Below are positions 7,967-16,361 of a stretch of DNA of 64,000 nt, piece by piece; positions within the stretch are counted from its first letter, which is position 1; each line of letters starts with the position of its first letter. Source of the DNA: CAYVWB01 sp964455395 (GTDB lineage Bacteria > Desulfobacterota > Desulfovibrionia > Desulfovibrionales > Desulfovibrionaceae). Both the position numbers and the translations under genes were made by a program. The DNA is taken from the NCBI GenBank assembly GCA_964455395.1, contig CAYVWB010000001.1, positions 62,001 to 126,000 on the forward strand. The letters run 5' to 3'. The notes below the pieces were generated by a model, which had not been told where the DNA came from, searched no databases, and saw only the letters and a program-made list of their open reading frames with translations.

Positions 7967-9247
7967 TCAGGCGGAAGGAAACGGCGCCAGGTCGCCCCGT
8001 GCGTCGAAAACGGGGGGGTCGGCGTCCTGGAGCAGCCGCGTGTGCCGTGGTGATTGCGTCAACAGGGCCGGCGAGGCCAGCACGCGTTCCAGGTGTTTCG
8101 TGTCCCGGATGCGGAGGACGCGGGTGGTCTCGGCGGACCAGTCGCCCAGGCTGTCCAGGGCGGCCGTGAGGCACTGGCGGTCCGTGGGAAAGTGGATGGG
8201 GATGGCGGCTTTTTCCGGGCTGATGCCGGTAAGGGCGTTGGTCACGGTCTTGGCGTAGTCCATGGCGTCCACGAGGCGGTCCGTGGTGAAGTCCGCAAAG
8301 CCCACGCCCAAGGCGTTGCCCTGGGAGTCCGGGTGGAGGTTCCGTACGAGGATGCGCGCCACGCAGGGTCGGTTGGGGTCGGGTTCGTCAAAGGGGGAAA
8401 GAATGTCGCGGTTGCGGCCGGTGACGTTGGTGTCCATGCCCGTGCCGCTGATGTTTTTTCCAATGAAATCGACGATGAGCAGGTCGATGTCGCGGAAGGG
8501 CAGGGTGGGCGTCACCTCCTTGGCCAGGCGCAGCAGCTCGCATTCGCCAGCTTCGAGACCTGCCTTGTCGAAGGCGCGCAGGGTGTGCAAGGCGCCGTGG
8601 GCGTTCTCCACCAGGCCGATCCCCGCCAGCACGGGCGTCGCGGCCAAGGCGGCGCGGCCCATGGCGAGGATGACCTGCGCCATGCCATGACGCACCGCCG
8701 CCCGGTGCACGGCGGCAGCGCCGACGTGTTTGCCCAGGCCCACCACCAGCATCTTGAAGAGGCCGCTTTCGATGGCGGCGGTATATTTCGTGTGTGCTTT
8801 CACCCTGTTGACGAGCACGATGTGGTCCGCGGCCATGGCGTTTCGGTCCAGCAGGACCGGTACGCCCAGCGCCGAGACGGCGACCTCGTCCACCTCCATG
8901 CCCGAGCGGATGGGCGCGTCCAGACGGGCCTCGGTCAGGCCCAGATGTTCCAGGTAGGCGCGCTGCCCTTCGGCGGTGGCTCCGCCGTGGCTGCCCATGG
9001 CCGGCGTGATGAACGGCAAGGCCCCGCGTTCCTTGAAGAACGCCACGGCGGCGGCGAGCACCACATCCAGCGCATCGATACCACGACTGCCGGCAGTGAT
9101 GGCCACTGTCTGTCCGGGGCGCACGGCGTCTACAGGCACGGAGGCGGTCAGCTCGCGACGAACGGCGGCGGCCGGGTCCGGCAGCGTCTCCGTCACCAAT
9201 TGCTGCTCCAGCAGGCCCATGGGCGGGAAGGGCGCAGCGGGTCTCAT
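7967..9247 (-). CDS. LarA-like (lactate racemase-domain/DUF2088-type) protein
   Basis: The 426-residue soluble protein resembles the nickel-dependent lactate racemase superfamily and related DUF2088 proteins of unknown substrate. Marks seen are PGQTVAITAGSRGI near residue 45, FITPAMGSHGGATAEGQ near 80, ADHIVLVNRVKAHTKY near 145, and VDFIGKNISGTGMDTNVTGR near 263. The SHGGAT segment parallels the His-bearing GSHR region of LarA. The C-terminal part is less typical. No larB/larC nickel-pincer cofactor genes are visible, so racemase activity is not implied. The start overlaps the stop of the PPC-domain gene by ATGA, indicating translational coupling. Confidence 0.7.
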   Translation of the reverse strand: MRPAAPFPPMGLLEQQLVTETLPDPAAAVRRELTASVPVDAVRPGQTVAITAGSRGIDALDVVLAAAVAFFKERGALPFITPAMGSHGGATAEGQRAYLEHLGLTEARLDAPIRSGMEVDEVAVSALGVPVLLDRNAMAADHIVLVNRVKAHTKYTAAIESGLFKMLVVGLGKHVGAAAVHRAAVRHGMAQVILAMGRAALAATPVLAGIGLVENAHGALHTLRAFDKAGLEAGECELLRLAKEVTPTLPFRDIDLLIVDFIGKNISGTGMDTNVTGRNRDILSPFDEPDPNRPCVARILVRNLHPDSQGNALGVGFADFTTDRLVDAMDYAKTVTNALTGISPEKAAIPIHFPTDRQCLTAALDSLGDWSAETTRVLRIRDTKHLERVLASPALLTQSPRHTRLLQDADPPVFDARGDLAPFPSA

Positions 9248-9711
9248 GCGGGATCGTCTTGGTCGGGCGCAGGCGGCATGAGGACTTCGAAGCCAAGGGT
9301 CGGGTCCACGCGGCGGCTCATGGCTGTCTCCGTGAGCTCGATGACCACCACTTCGGCCAGCTTCCAGATGGCCACGCCATGGCGTACGCAGCCGACCAAG
9401 GCCTCTTCGCCGCGGCCCAGTGCGGCGTGCATGTGCAGCTTGGGCTCGCCGGCTTCGTCGGGAAAGATGGTGCCCACGGCCGCGGCTTCATGGACGGCTT
9501 CCAGGGGGTGGACCATGGGGGTGATGGATGGCGCGTCGCCGTCGACGGGGCCCGTGATGAGACGCCCTTCGCCGGCGCCGCCGAGCAGCAGGCAGACAGC
9601 TCTGGCGAGGCCGTTTTCCTTGGCGAAACGCTCCAGGCAGTGCGGGAGGACGTCGCCGTCTTCAAGTCGAAGGATGAAGGTGCGCCCGAGGGCGGCTTGA
9701 GAGACATGCAT
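9244..9711 (-). CDS. PPC (DUF296)-domain protein
   Basis: A 155-residue single-domain protein matching the PPC/DUF296 fold. It opens with TFILRLEDGDVLPHCLERFAKENGL, followed by LLLGGAGEGRLITGP and a His-rich patch LHMHAALGRGEEALVGCV, which in bacterial homologues forms a metal-binding site in a trimer. Bacterial stand-alone PPC proteins have no settled biochemical role. This one is translationally coupled to the LarA-like gene downstream, so a joint role in metabolism of a hydroxy acid or a cofactor is a reasonable inference, not a demonstrated one. Confidence 0.8.
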   Translation of the reverse strand: MHVSQAALGRTFILRLEDGDVLPHCLERFAKENGLARAVCLLLGGAGEGRLITGPVDGDAPSITPMVHPLEAVHEAAAVGTIFPDEAGEPKLHMHAALGRGEEALVGCVRHGVAIWKLAEVVVIELTETAMSRRVDPTLGFEVLMPPAPDQDDPA

Positions 9712-9814
9712 GCGCGCGACAGTAGCGCAAGGACTCCGAGTTGAAAAGAGCCCTTGCGCCTGGGGTGGTGGTTTCGAGGCAGCGTCGCAGCGTCATCGCG
9801 CCGAAGCGCGTCGC

Positions 9815-10468
9815 TTAGGGGAGTTTGAATTTGATGGAGTCGATGATGCTTTGCAACTCGGCCTGGTTGGCGGCGAAGGCCGAGGGTTCGCCGGCGGCCA
9901 TGAAGTTGTAGTAGTAGTTGTCCTGGTCGTATGCTTGCCAGATGATGCGCTGGATGCCGCCGTCTGCGCCTTTGGGGGCCTGGACGATTTCCCAGCCGAT
10001 GACGTTGAGGCTGCGGTCGTTCTTCTTGTCGCTGTCGTCGCGGCGCTTGACGCTTTCGAGCTTGCCGATCTGCTGCATTTCCTGGTTCTGCTGGATGGAG
10101 GCCTGCACCGAGGCGGCGGCGGGGAAGCTGGGGGTCATCTGCGTCATATGGTATTGGAAAGACAGGCTCGTGCCCGGTTTCATGAAGATGACGCCTTCCT
10201 CGGTGGCGGGGTTGCCGGATTGTTGGCTCCAGCCCGCCGGAATGGTGAAGGTGAAGTTGCGCGCAGTGTTGGTGAACGTGGTGGGCTGGGCGAGCGTTTG
10301 GCCGCCGGCGTTGGCGGGGGCGGCGGGCGTCGGCTCGGCTTTTTCGCCAGTGACGTCGCCGATGCTGGGCAAGGAGATGCCGAATTGCGCAGGCGCGTAG
10401 TCCGCAAAAAAAGCCAAGACGGCGAAGGCGATGATGCTGACGGAGAAAAGAGCCAGAGTGCGTGGCAT
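9815..10468 (-). CDS. Secreted protein of unknown function
   Basis: The 217-residue product begins with a signal-peptide-like segment (MPRTLALFSVSIIAFAVLAFF, cleavage perhaps after DYAPA). A Pro/Ala-rich spacer follows, then about 150 residues with FTFTIPAGWSQQSG, a pattern seen in many periplasmic proteins of unknown function, and ending IIDSIKFKLP. No enzymatic motif is visible. It precedes the small GlsB-like gene in the reverse direction with about 20 bases between them, so they may be co-transcribed. Confidence 0.75.
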   Translation of the reverse strand: MPRTLALFSVSIIAFAVLAFFADYAPAQFGISLPSIGDVTGEKAEPTPAAPANAGGQTLAQPTTFTNTARNFTFTIPAGWSQQSGNPATEEGVIFMKPGTSLSFQYHMTQMTPSFPAAASVQASIQQNQEMQQIGKLESVKRRDDSDKKNDRSLNVIGWEIVQAPKGADGGIQRIIWQAYDQDNYYYNFMAAGEPSAFAANQAELQSIIDSIKFKLP

Positions 10469-10489
10469 GATGAGAAACTCCTGCGTTGC

Positions 10490-10735
10490 TTAACGTTTGC
10501 CTCGAACAAGTCCAACCACGAAAAGCAGAGCCACGGCGCCGGCCGTCGCTGTGATGACAGAGCCGATGAAGCCAGCTCCGTGAAGACCCAGGATGGAGAA
10601 GAGCCACCCCCCGACCACTGCGCCCAGCACACCCACGACGAGGTTGCCCAACACGCCGAAGCCGCGGCCTTTCATGATCCGGCCAGCCAGCCATCCAGCC
10701 AGCAGCCCTATGAGTACGAACGCCAGAATGCCCAT
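10490..10735 (-). CDS. GlsB/YeaQ/YmgE-family small membrane protein
   Basis: From ATG 10735, preceded by AAGGAG, the product has 81 residues: a start MGILAFVLIGLLAGWLAGRI, Gly-rich LGNLVVGVLGAVVGGWLFS and a basic C-terminus VGLVRGKR. Three membrane segments with Gly zippers are the pattern of the transglycosylase-associated GlsB/YeaQ/YmgE family, often stress-induced and of unclear biochemical function. The upstream ATG at 10804 in the same frame lacks a ribosome-binding site. Probably the first gene of a pair with the secreted protein at 9815-10468. Confidence 0.85.
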   Translation of the reverse strand: MGILAFVLIGLLAGWLAGRIMKGRGFGVLGNLVVGVLGAVVGGWLFSILGLHGAGFIGSVITATAGAVALLFVVGLVRGKR

Positions 10736-10928
10736 GGTCGTCTCCTTGGAGTCATGGCGTGAGATGCGTGCAAGGGAAGTACCCCTTCTATACCCCGACC
10801 ACACGTCGAGAGCAAGGCGGTTTCAACTTTTTATGAAAACTCGTTGACCAGCGCTTCCGAACTGCTACAATGCATACCCAGTGAAAACTCCGCCTGCACC
10901 CGCCGGCGAACACCAACAGGAGGCGTCT

Positions 10929-11477
10929 ATGCAACGCATGCTTCTTTCCATCCTCGCCCTCACCGTCCTTTGTTTCTCGCCTTTCGCTGCGCACGCTCAG
11001 GAAGGCTTCCAGTCCGAAAAATTCTACATCGCGCCCGAATTCGGCGCCTACGGCAGCCCCACCGACGAAGTGGACTACGCCCTCAGCTTCGGCGGCTCCG
11101 CCGGCTATTTCATCACCGACATGTTTTCCGTCGGGCTGGAGGCCAACGGCTACTACATGGGCCTTGACCACGGCGGCTTCCGCGGTCACCAAGACGCCAG
11201 CGGCTTCGGCTTCAACGGCCTCGTGCGCGTCTACCCCATCGCAGAAGACCAGTTCCGGCTCTACGTGGGCACTGGCCTGGGCGGCCTCTTCCTCAGCGAA
11301 GACATCCACTATGGCGAGGAAAGCAGCTTCTTCACCCTGCCGGTGGACCTCGGCGTGACCATGCAAGTCCATGAGCAGGTCAACATCGACCTGGGCGGCC
11401 GCTACCAGCGCGTCGGCTTCACCCACTACGGCGCCGACCTCTTCGGTGGTCGCGCCGCCGTGCGCATCAACTTCTAA
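10929..11477 (+). CDS. Outer-membrane beta-barrel protein
   Basis: AGGAGG lies just before ATG 10929, giving 182 residues. A clear signal peptide ends FAAHAQ (cleavage after AHA). The mature part consists of alternating aromatic and small residues in short strands (FYIAPEFGAYGSP, GYFITDMFSVGLEANGYYMG, FRLYVGTGLGGLFL) and ends in RAAVRINF, a C-terminal Phe typical of barrels recognised by BamA. The size suggests an eight-stranded OmpA/OmpW-like barrel. No peptidoglycan-binding domain. Function is unknown; it is monocistronic, with a hairpin after the stop. Confidence 0.82.
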   Translation: MQRMLLSILALTVLCFSPFAAHAQEGFQSEKFYIAPEFGAYGSPTDEVDYALSFGGSAGYFITDMFSVGLEANGYYMGLDHGGFRGHQDASGFGFNGLVRVYPIAEDQFRLYVGTGLGGLFLSEDIHYGEESSFFTLPVDLGVTMQVHEQVNIDLGGRYQRVGFTHYGADLFGGRAAVRINF

Positions 11478-11501
11478 GAGCGCACACAAAAGACTGCATC
11501 G

Positions 11502-11550
11502 CCGGGGGAGCATTTCGCATGGGGCGGCGCTTCCCCCGGTGTTTCGTTCC
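11502..11550 (+). terminator. Possible terminator after the beta-barrel gene
   Basis: CCGGGGGA at 11502-11509 pairs perfectly with TCCCCCGG at 11532-11539, followed by a short T-containing tract (TGTTTCGTT). The loop of about 22 bases is long for an intrinsic terminator, hence moderate confidence. Confidence 0.4.
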
Positions 11551-11580
11551 AGGGACGGACGCAGACCGCCCCCCCATCAA

Positions 11581-11612
11581 CCCACGTTCCCATCGCCCCA
11601 CGTCCCCATCAC
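11581..11612. repeat. Two tandem 16-bp units
   Basis: CCCACGTTCCCATCGC is followed directly by CCCACGTCCCCATCAC, differing at two positions. It lies in the intergenic space before the helical protein gene; function unknown. Confidence 0.5.
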
Positions 11613-11672
11613 CGCATCGCGGCGTGGATCCCACACCTTGCGTCGGTTGACGAAAATGTCTACTCTCGTCCT

Positions 11673-12110
11673 ATGACCGACAAATCGTTACGACGCATGA
11701 CGCAGGAGGAGCTGACAGCCATCGGCGCCGGCTTCCGGGACATCAAGGAGGCGCTCCGACTCCACCGCGACGCCCACGAGCAAACCCTCGACCACGAACG
11801 ACGCGCCTTGCTCGATGCGCGCATGACGGAGTTGAGCCAGCTCATCGACAACATGTCGCCCCAGATGGTGGAGCTCCAGTGGGACGAAGCGGAGCGACCA
11901 GAGTGGGTCTACCCCGAATTGGTGCGGCGCGCAGCCGTCCAGTTGAACTCGGACCTCCGCAAGCTGAAGAACACGGCCTTTGTCCTGGAACTCGCCGGCG
12001 GCGCCGTGGAAATGGGCGCTGCGCTCTTCGCCAGCCAGGAGGAGCCGCTTCAGGAAGCGCTCATCCGCATGGGCATGCAACCCATCGGCGGCGTCATCCC
12101 CCGCGCGTGA
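11673..12110 (+). CDS. Helical protein of unknown function
   Basis: A 145-residue soluble, mostly alpha-helical and charged protein (MTQEELTAIGAGFRDIKEALRLHRDA, DARMTELSQLIDNMSPQMVELQW). The second half has DLRKLKNTAFVLELAGGAVEMGAAL and a Gly/Pro-rich end. No signal peptide or membrane segment. I do not recognise it. GC-rich third codon positions and a complete frame support a real gene, although the ribosome-binding site before ATG 11673 is weak. Confidence 0.6.
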   Translation: MTDKSLRRMTQEELTAIGAGFRDIKEALRLHRDAHEQTLDHERRALLDARMTELSQLIDNMSPQMVELQWDEAERPEWVYPELVRRAAVQLNSDLRKLKNTAFVLELAGGAVEMGAALFASQEEPLQEALIRMGMQPIGGVIPRA

Positions 12111-12200
12111 CCGCCAACCCGAACGGCCGTGCGCCAGGGTTGCCGGCCGGACGGCCTCCGAGCCCGGGCCACGTCGGGGTGCAGGGCGTCCGAGGGAGCC

Positions 12201-12947
12201 ATGGCGATGAAGCTCTATTCGACCCTGGCGGCGTGGTGGTCGCTCATGTCCCCGCCGGAAGACTACGCCGAGGAAGCTGCGGCCCTTGCAGCGCTTTTGA
12301 TGGAAACGGCAGGCAAAGACGCGCGCCTGCTGGAGCTGGGGTGCGGCGGGGGACACGTCGCCTCACACCTCAAGACGCATTGCGTCATGACGCTGGTGGA
12401 CTGCGCTCCGGCGATGCTCGCCATGAGCCGCCGACGCAATCCGGAATGCGTCCATCAGCTGGGCGACATGCGCTCCCTGCGGCTCGATGAACGCTTCGAC
12501 GCCGTCCTCATCCACGACGCCATCTCCCACATGTTCACCCATGAAGCTCTGGCGGCGGCGCTGCGCACGGCGGCGCATCATCTCCGGCCGGGAGGCGTCG
12601 CGTTGTTCTGCCCCGACTGGACGACGGAGACCTTCACCCCGGGCGTGTCCATGGGCGGCGTGGATGCGCCGCACGCCCACCGGGGAATGCGTTATCTTGA
12701 ATGGACGCGACCGCACGATGGCCAGAATTCTTATCCTGTCGATATCGCTTATCTCCTGAGAGACGGCGAGACCGTGCGCGCCGAGCGCGACCAGATGCGG
12801 CTTGGAGTTTTCAGCCGGGCGCAATGGCGAAGCCTCTGCGAGGCGGCGGGATTCACCCGCGTCGAGCGCAAGGAGGTCGGCTCCCGGGACGTCTTCCTCG
12901 CATTGATGGGGATGCCGCGGCTCTTTGCGAGCCGGCCTTGTGAGTGA
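12201..12947 (+). CDS. Class I SAM-dependent methyltransferase
   Basis: ATG 12201 is preceded by GAGGGAG; the product has 248 residues. Motif I is LLELGCGGGHVASHL at about residues 43-57, followed by LVDCAPAMLAMSRRR (motif II region), a DAVLIHDAISHMFT strand and a LRPGGVALF motif-III-like segment. Together these give a Rossmann-fold methyltransferase of the type found in small-molecule and quinone metabolism. The C-terminal part (FSRAQWRSLCEAAGFTRVE) is the usual end of the fold. Substrate unknown; no informative neighbours. Confidence 0.85.
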   Translation: MAMKLYSTLAAWWSLMSPPEDYAEEAAALAALLMETAGKDARLLELGCGGGHVASHLKTHCVMTLVDCAPAMLAMSRRRNPECVHQLGDMRSLRLDERFDAVLIHDAISHMFTHEALAAALRTAAHHLRPGGVALFCPDWTTETFTPGVSMGGVDAPHAHRGMRYLEWTRPHDGQNSYPVDIAYLLRDGETVRAERDQMRLGVFSRAQWRSLCEAAGFTRVERKEVGSRDVFLALMGMPRLFASRPCE

Positions 12948-13016
12948 CGAGGGCGCCGCACGCGTGCTCATGGCGTGGCGGGAAGGGGCGCGAGGGCTCA
13001 CGGTATATCTGAAAAC

Positions 13017-16000
13017 TCAAGGCGTTGACGGGTTGATGGCGTCGTCGGGGGCTGTCCTGAGGGGGCCGCGCCGGCAGAGTCCGTAGAAGGGGCAATAGGC
13101 GCAATGGCGGTCCGGCCGGGGCGTGAACGCGCGGGACTGGCGCATGTGCCGCAACATGAAGCCGAAGAGGGTGGGAAAGTGTTCCTCCACGGCCGTGCGG
13201 CGGGTTTCGGGGCGCAAGCTGGGTCCGAAGAGCCGCTTTTCGACGCCCTCCTTGCGCAACCCCACCAGGGCGGCGTTCACGCGTTCGGGCGGTGCGTCAG
13301 CCCAGGGCGTTTCGCCTGCCAGCGCCAACAGCACATAGGCGGGCAGTTGCACGCTCTTGACGCGTTTCGCCATCTCCTCGAAGACGTCCGGCGGAGGCTG
13401 GATCGTTTCGCCCCTCGGCGCGTCCTCAATGAAATCGGCGGCGGGGAGCCCCGGCCAGGCGGCCACGCGCGCCCAGAAAGCCTCGTCCATCCAGAGATTT
13501 TGCGCGGGCGTGTGGGCGCCGCCGGTCTTGTAGTCCAGCACCACCAGCTCCGCAGCGTCAGGATCCTCGGCCGTGGGGGCGGGTCGGGCGTCCAGCCGGT
13601 CCAGCTTGCCCGTGAGATGCAGGGGGCCGTCCGGGGTCTGGATGACGTGGGAGAGACGGCGCTCCAGGGCGAGCACCCGGCCTTCGGCGAGGGCGTTGGC
13701 GTAGTCCCTCATGCGACGCTTCCCGGCGCGTTCGAGAAGGATCTGCCGGTCCACGGAGAGTTGGCGGTAGAGATCGCTTTCGTGCAGCGCATCGACATAG
13801 CGCAACGCCAAAGCCTCGGCGTCCACGGCTTCGGCGCTGATGGTGTGGTGCAGGTGGTCGCGGAAGTGCGCTTCCAGCACCGCATGCGCCAGCGAGCCCA
13901 CCGCCATGGGGTCGCCTTCTTCGTCCACGATATCCACTTCGCTCAACTTCACGACATATTTGTAATAAAACTGCAGAGGACACCGCAGGTAGCCATCCAG
14001 CAGGGTGGGGGAAAGGTGCTGCTGAAGGAGCCGCTCCACGGCTTCGTCCATGGCCGGGGTGCGTGCGAGCGCTTCCGGAGCGTTGGGCATGGGCGTGGCG
14101 GGGAAGTGGACCACAGAGAGGGGACCGCGGTCGCCGTACGCATCCTCGAAGAGTCGTCCCGCCGCGCGTTCCTTCCGCCACAGCAGCTCTTCCAGGTAGC
14201 GACTGCGCACCGGTTTGGCGTCCTGGCTGCGGCCCACCCCGGCCTGATACAGGCACACGGCGCGTCGCGAGCCCTTGAGCAGCCGATGGAAATGGAAGGC
14301 CGTCTCCGCCTCGCGGCGTCGCGCGTCCGGCAGACCCACCAGCCGGCGCAAGGCGTCCGGGAAGAGGGGGTCTTGCGCGGGGGCGCCGGGCAAGGCGGAC
14401 TCCACGGCGTCCAGCACATGGACCTCGTCGAAGCGCACGCACCGCGTCTCCAGAAAGCCCAGCACCTGAAGGCCGCTCAGGGGCTCCGCCTCGAAGGGGG
14501 CCCGTTCGCTGGCGAGCATCTGCCGCAGGACGGTGAAAAGCAAGGCTTGGTCGAAGGGCGCGGCGGCCATGCGACAGTCGCGCAGCTGCGGAATGACGGA
14601 GTAGAGCAACCGGTGGAGATGTTCCGCGTCCAGGGGGAACCGCCGCCACAGCGCCCGACCGTGATGGATGAGCAAGTCGCAGCACGCTTCCAGGGTTGCG
14701 GCCAGATCACCCAGGGTGCGGATCCGGCTCCAGGCGACGATGAAGCGCTCGATGACGGCCTCCAGCAGCGCTTGCGCGGCCTCGGTGTATCCGGAGGGCG
14801 CGTTCGCCAGACGGCGGGGGGCTTCCTGCGCCGAATCGGCGGGGGGCGCCAGCAGTGTCTGCGCGTCTGGCCACTCGGCGGGAGCGGTGTGGCGTTCGCC
14901 TTGCCGGATGCGTCGCTCCAGTTCGTGCATGACCGGCCGCATGTCCGCGAAGACGCCGCGGTCCGGCGTGGAGTCGTCCCCGGGCGGCGTTTCGGATGCG
15001 ACGGCCTCCTCCCCCGCAGTCGGAGCGAAGGGGTCCAGCATCTTGAGGTAGGGGTGGCGGATAAGCTCCAGGGCGTCCCGCCAGTGCAAAGGCGCCTCTG
15101 CAGCAGCGGAGGCGGGCTGCGAAGAGTTGGCCGGAGCGTCCTGATCCCAGGCGGCGTGTTCCTGAAGCTGCATGGCCGTCTCCAGCAGCCGGGTGAGACT
15201 GGAGCGCGCCAGGGGGAACCCCATGGAGACGTTGACCTCCGGCTGCGGCAAGGCGTGCAGGACAGGCATGAGCATCGACTCATGCAAAAGCGCGATGGCT
15301 GCGCCTTGGGGTGAGCCCGCCGGCGCGGCGCGGTCGTTGTCGGCGAGGCGTGTCTGCAGCGCCGCGAGTTGGGAGTGGACGTCATAGCCTTCCACCAGTT
15401 CCAGAGTGGCCGGTCCCTCGTCGCGGGGATGCGGCGGAGTCCACAGCCGCAGGGAGGCGGGGCGCCACCGTCGCACCAGCGTGACAGCGGGATCGCAGGC
15501 CCAGTGGGGCGTTTCGGCTGTGCCGATCCGCGGGTCGCTCTGGATGATGACCCGGGCGCCGTTCTCCCAGAAAGCGCGGCAGAGTCTATGGGCTGCGTCG
15601 GCTGCGGAAGGCGCGGGGGCGCCGGTTGCGATGGCGGACGTGTCGAGCGGCCCGGAATCTCCGTAGGCCGTATCCACCACGCCGGCGAAGAGCAGCCGAC
15701 GAAAGGCGTAACGCGTCACGCATGGCTCCAGGGCATGGATGACGCGGCGGGCCTCCAGCCCCGGCGTGGTGAGGCCCTCCGCGCGCAGGGCCGCCGAGTA
15801 AGCTGCGCCGATACGACCCAGGGATTCGAGCAGCGCCGCCGCAAGGGGCCCTGTCTCCTCGCTGGCGTAGGGGATGTCTGTGGGGTCGATGTCGTGGCGG
15901 AAGAAATCCTCCATGAGCTGCGCCAAACGCACGCCCCACGGGTAGAATCGTTCCGGGGGCAGCGTGGCGAGGTTCGCCAGAGGGTCCTCGGGGCGCGCCG

Positions 16001-16361
16001 CCGCGGCAAGGCCGGCCACCACGTCGCTGAGCACGGCCACGCGGTCCAGGGGCCCGATGGAGACGGCGGCGGGGCCGGGCGCGTCCGCATCGTCCTGCGC
16101 CAGTTCGCCGGCAAAGCGCGCCAGCAGACCGCCCATGGTCAACATCTCCGGCAGGCGGCACGGCTTGGGCAACTGCGGGGCGTGCAGCAGCGCTTCCCGC
16201 AGGTAGCGGCCCGGCCGGCGGTGCGGAAAAATCACCATGAACCGCGAAAGATCCCGCTCGCCAGGCGCTTCCTCCAGAAGCATGGCCGCCACGGCAGCAG
16301 GCAGATCTTCGCTCCAGGGGACGATATCCAGGACGCGGTCGTGGGCGTTGCGGGCGGTCAT
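13017..16361 (-). CDS. addB: AddB-like PD-(D/E)XK exonuclease subunit
   Basis: This 1114-residue protein is the probable second subunit of an AddAB-type helicase-nuclease that processes double-strand ends for RecA. There is no Walker A motif at the N-terminus, as in AddB-like subunits of deltaproteobacteria. A C-terminal RecB-type nuclease domain is clear: LRCPLQFYYKY near residue 793 with the first Cys, LVVLDYKTGG near 943 with the catalytic Asp and Lys, and CAYCPFYGLC near 1088-1097. The four Cys are arranged as in the Fe-S nuclease domain of AddB and related proteins. Its ATG overlaps the addA stop (ATGA), so the subunits are made together. Confidence 0.83.
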   Translation of the reverse strand: MTARNAHDRVLDIVPWSEDLPAAVAAMLLEEAPGERDLSRFMVIFPHRRPGRYLREALLHAPQLPKPCRLPEMLTMGGLLARFAGELAQDDADAPGPAAVSIGPLDRVAVLSDVVAGLAAAARPEDPLANLATLPPERFYPWGVRLAQLMEDFFRHDIDPTDIPYASEETGPLAAALLESLGRIGAAYSAALRAEGLTTPGLEARRVIHALEPCVTRYAFRRLLFAGVVDTAYGDSGPLDTSAIATGAPAPSAADAAHRLCRAFWENGARVIIQSDPRIGTAETPHWACDPAVTLVRRWRPASLRLWTPPHPRDEGPATLELVEGYDVHSQLAALQTRLADNDRAAPAGSPQGAAIALLHESMLMPVLHALPQPEVNVSMGFPLARSSLTRLLETAMQLQEHAAWDQDAPANSSQPASAAAEAPLHWRDALELIRHPYLKMLDPFAPTAGEEAVASETPPGDDSTPDRGVFADMRPVMHELERRIRQGERHTAPAEWPDAQTLLAPPADSAQEAPRRLANAPSGYTEAAQALLEAVIERFIVAWSRIRTLGDLAATLEACCDLLIHHGRALWRRFPLDAEHLHRLLYSVIPQLRDCRMAAAPFDQALLFTVLRQMLASERAPFEAEPLSGLQVLGFLETRCVRFDEVHVLDAVESALPGAPAQDPLFPDALRRLVGLPDARRREAETAFHFHRLLKGSRRAVCLYQAGVGRSQDAKPVRSRYLEELLWRKERAAGRLFEDAYGDRGPLSVVHFPATPMPNAPEALARTPAMDEAVERLLQQHLSPTLLDGYLRCPLQFYYKYVVKLSEVDIVDEEGDPMAVGSLAHAVLEAHFRDHLHHTISAEAVDAEALALRYVDALHESDLYRQLSVDRQILLERAGKRRMRDYANALAEGRVLALERRLSHVIQTPDGPLHLTGKLDRLDARPAPTAEDPDAAELVVLDYKTGGAHTPAQNLWMDEAFWARVAAWPGLPAADFIEDAPRGETIQPPPDVFEEMAKRVKSVQLPAYVLLALAGETPWADAPPERVNAALVGLRKEGVEKRLFGPSLRPETRRTAVEEHFPTLFGFMLRHMRQSRAFTPRPDRHCAYCPFYGLCRRGPLRTAPDDAINPSTP

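Noticed and set aside
8054..9700. Plus-strand frame of 548 codons over the LarA-like/PPC genes
   Set aside because: It covers two coupled minus-strand genes with clear family marks; the frame itself has no recognisable domain.
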